Shown here: in pieces, positions 62,890 to 64,000 of the stretch
Layout: each line of letters begins with the position of its first letter
Position numbering within the stretch: position 1 is the first letter of the stretch
Source of the DNA: Oceanicaulis sp.
Lineage (GTDB): Bacteria; Pseudomonadota; Alphaproteobacteria; Caulobacterales; Maricaulaceae
Direction: 5' to 3'
Assembly: GCA_040112665.1 (NCBI GenBank)
Contig: CP157796.1
Location: forward strand, 2,753,501-2,817,500
DNA length: 64,000 nucleotides
Program-made: the position numbers and the translations under genes
Notes under the pieces: model-generated
Database searches by the model: none
What the model saw: only the letters and a program-made list of their open reading frames with translations
What the model was told of the DNA's origin: nothing

Positions 62890-63600
62890 CTACACCTCCA
62901 GCACCTTCACCCCGGCGTCCTCGCCGACGATGACGGTGCGGGCGAGGCCGATGAACAGGCCGTTCTCGACCACGCCCGGCACGGCGTTGAGGAAGGCCGC
63001 GGCGGCTTCGGGATCGGGGATGGCGGCGCAGGCGCAGTCGAGGATGTAGTGCCCGCCGTCGGTGATCAGCGGTTCGCCGCTGTCGGCCTTGCGGCGCAGG
63101 GAGACGTCGGGGCGCTTCACCCCGGCCGCGCGCAGGGCGTCGAACACCTTCTTCGCCGTGATGGTGAAGCCGAACGGGTCGACCTCCACCGGCAGCGGAA
63201 AGGCGCCGAGCGTCTCGACCAGCTTGGTCTCGTCGACGATCACCACCATGCGGTCGGAAGCATGCGCGACGATCTTCTCGCGCAACAGGCACGCCCCGCC
63301 GCCCTTGATGAGGCGGAACCGGCCGTCGACCTCGTCCGCGCCGTCCACGGTCAGGTCGATGCGCACGACGTGATCGACGTCGATCAGCGGCACGCCGGCC
63401 TTTTCGGCGGCCTGGGCGGTGCCGGAACTCGTGGCGACGCCGCGCACGCTCTCGAGATCGCCCGAGGCGAGCTTTTCGCCCAGCAGACCGACGAAGAGTT
63501 CCGCCGTCGAGCCCGAGCCCAGGCCCAGCGTCATGCCGCTTTCGACAAGCTCCAGCGCCGCGGCCGCGGCGAAGGCTTTCTGCCGGCTCGCCCCGCTCAC
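62890..63600 (-). CDS. rpiA: Ribose-5-phosphate isomerase A
   Basis: RpiA interconverts ribose 5-phosphate and ribulose 5-phosphate in the pentose phosphate pathway. The 236-residue protein has [14 protein letters not shown] (phosphate-binding TGSGST), [31 protein letters not shown] with active-site Asp, Lys and Glu, and [12 protein letters not shown]. The start is GTG 63600, which overlaps the upstream stop (GTGA); the frame to 63657 lies in the dehydrogenase gene. Length is normal. Confidence 0.95.
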   Translation of the reverse strand: MSGASRQKAFAAAAALELVESGMTLGLGSGSTAELFVGLLGEKLASGDLESVRGVATSSGTAQAAEKAGVPLIDVDHVVRIDLTVDGADEVDGRFRLIKGGGACLLREKIVAHASDRMVVIVDETKLVETLGAFPLPVEVDPFGFTITAKKVFDALRAAGVKRPDVSLRRKADSGEPLITDGGHYILDCACAAIPDPEAAAAFLNAVPGVVENGLFIGLARTVIVGEDAGVKVLEV

Positions 63601-64000
63601 GTGTCCACTCCGCCGAGCAGGACGAATTTGAGTTCGGTGAACTCCTCCACGCCCCATTTGCCGCCCTCGCGGCCGATGCCGGATTCCTTCACCCCGCCGA
63701 ACGGCGTGGCGGGCGAGCCGACCATGGGCGCGTTCACACCGATCATGCCGAAATCGAGCCCTTCGGAGAGCCGGTGCACCCGGTTCACGTCGCGGGTGTA
63801 GACATAGGCGGCCAGCCCATAGGGCGTGTCGTTGGCGAGCCGGATCATCTCCGCCTCGTCCTTGGCGCGGTAGACCGAGGCGACGGGGCCGAAAATCTCG
63901 TTTCTGAACAGCTCGAGTTCGAAATCCTCTCCGCCCTCGATCAGAGTCGGCGCATAGAACGCCCCGCCCAGCTCGTCGGCCAGCGGCGTGCCGCCCAGAT
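63597..64000 (-). CDS. Aldehyde dehydrogenase, probably succinate-semialdehyde dehydrogenase (3' end visible)
   Basis: Only the C-terminal 134 codons are in the window; the start lies beyond the right edge. The ending [35 protein letters not shown] and [13 protein letters not shown] fits the GabD-type succinate-semialdehyde dehydrogenase group, and [20 protein letters not shown] is the general ALDH stretch that includes the FGPV motif. The catalytic Cys is outside the window, so activity cannot be checked. It overlaps rpiA by 4 nt. Confidence 0.85.
   Translation of the reverse strand, partial: LGGTPLADELGGAFYAPTLIEGGEDFELELFRNEIFGPVASVYRAKDEAEMIRLANDTPYGLAAYVYTRDVNRVHRLSEGLDFGMIGVNAPMVGSPATPFGGVKESGIGREGGKWGVEEFTELKFVLLGGVDT

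Overview
The window is a 64 kb piece of a high-GC alphaproteobacterial chromosome. Most genes are compact housekeeping genes with few gaps. Three things point to the Caulobacterales/Maricaulales side of the Alphaproteobacteria: a perfect TTAA-N7-TTAA CtrA box, a palindrome built from two GANTC (CcrM) sites, and alphaproteobacterial gene neighbourhoods (ppk-ppx next to hdaA and purMN; pepA-holC opposite lptFG-surA-pdxA-rsmA). The genus cannot be fixed from sequence alone. There are no prophages, insertion sequences, integrases, rRNA genes or CRISPR arrays. One tRNA (Leu-GAG) is present.

Layout. 1-9.2 kb: acyl-CoA catabolism on the minus strand (mccB cut by the window edge, ivd, an aldo/keto reductase and a flavin reductase). 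This is interrupted by a plus-strand block (lipoprotein, dienoyl-CoA isomerase, GFA-type zinc protein, patatin with a cyclic-nucleotide domain) and by a compositionally odd membrane protein behind a CtrA box. 9.3-19.9 kb: envelope and transport genes, namely a membrane-anchored lysozyme-fold protein, a Kelch protein, mgtE, tRNA-Leu, a FliN-like protein, lipB, a run of four small DUF805-type membrane proteins, pccA and a potassium-channel-like protein. 20-25.2 kb: a TauD-type dioxygenase, an exported DUF1800/DUF1501 pair and a lipoprotein with a methyltransferase fold. 25.3-36.5 kb: polyphosphate metabolism (ppx, ppk), hdaA, a DUF2066 protein, purM-purN, arfB, a ToxR-like TPR regulator divergent from an S41 protease, and ndk. 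36.6-46.7 kb: an ABC-F ATPase, an I78 inhibitor lipoprotein, holC, pepA, lptF-lptG, surA, pdxA and rsmA. 46.7-52.9 kb: a full-length but apparently catalytically dead class II ribonucleotide reductase relative, a small anchored protein, two secreted pentapeptide-repeat proteins and an NAD-dependent reductase. 52.9-64 kb: gltX, a Gfo/Idh oxidoreductase, two DUF3667-like membrane proteins flanking a CurA-type reductase, HU, class II DAHP synthase, glutathione reductase, a DUF2059 protein, an orphan ParD, rpiA and a partial aldehyde dehydrogenase.

How the genes work together. Ivd and MccB belong to leucine degradation. PccA handles the propionyl-CoA that such pathways produce. LptF/LptG and SurA serve outer-membrane assembly, but lptD, which commonly sits between lptG and surA in related genomes, is missing here. 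Ppk and Ppx make and break polyphosphate. HdaA couples the replication clamp to DnaA inactivation. Translational coupling by 1-4 nt overlaps is common: isomerase/GFA, DUF1800/DUF1501, ppk/ppx, DUF2066/hdaA, holC/I78, lptF/lptG, surA/pdxA/rsmA, curA-like/DUF3667 and aldehyde dehydrogenase/rpiA.

Gaps between genes often hold one of two repeat types: GC-rich CCCTCCCC-type palindromes, or a 100-120 bp inverted repeat starting ATGAATTCCCGG. The most unusual items are the inactive NrdJ paralogue with a GANTC palindrome just upstream, the low-GC orphan membrane protein with the CtrA box, and the lysozyme-fold protein with a 350-residue acidic linker and degraded active site.
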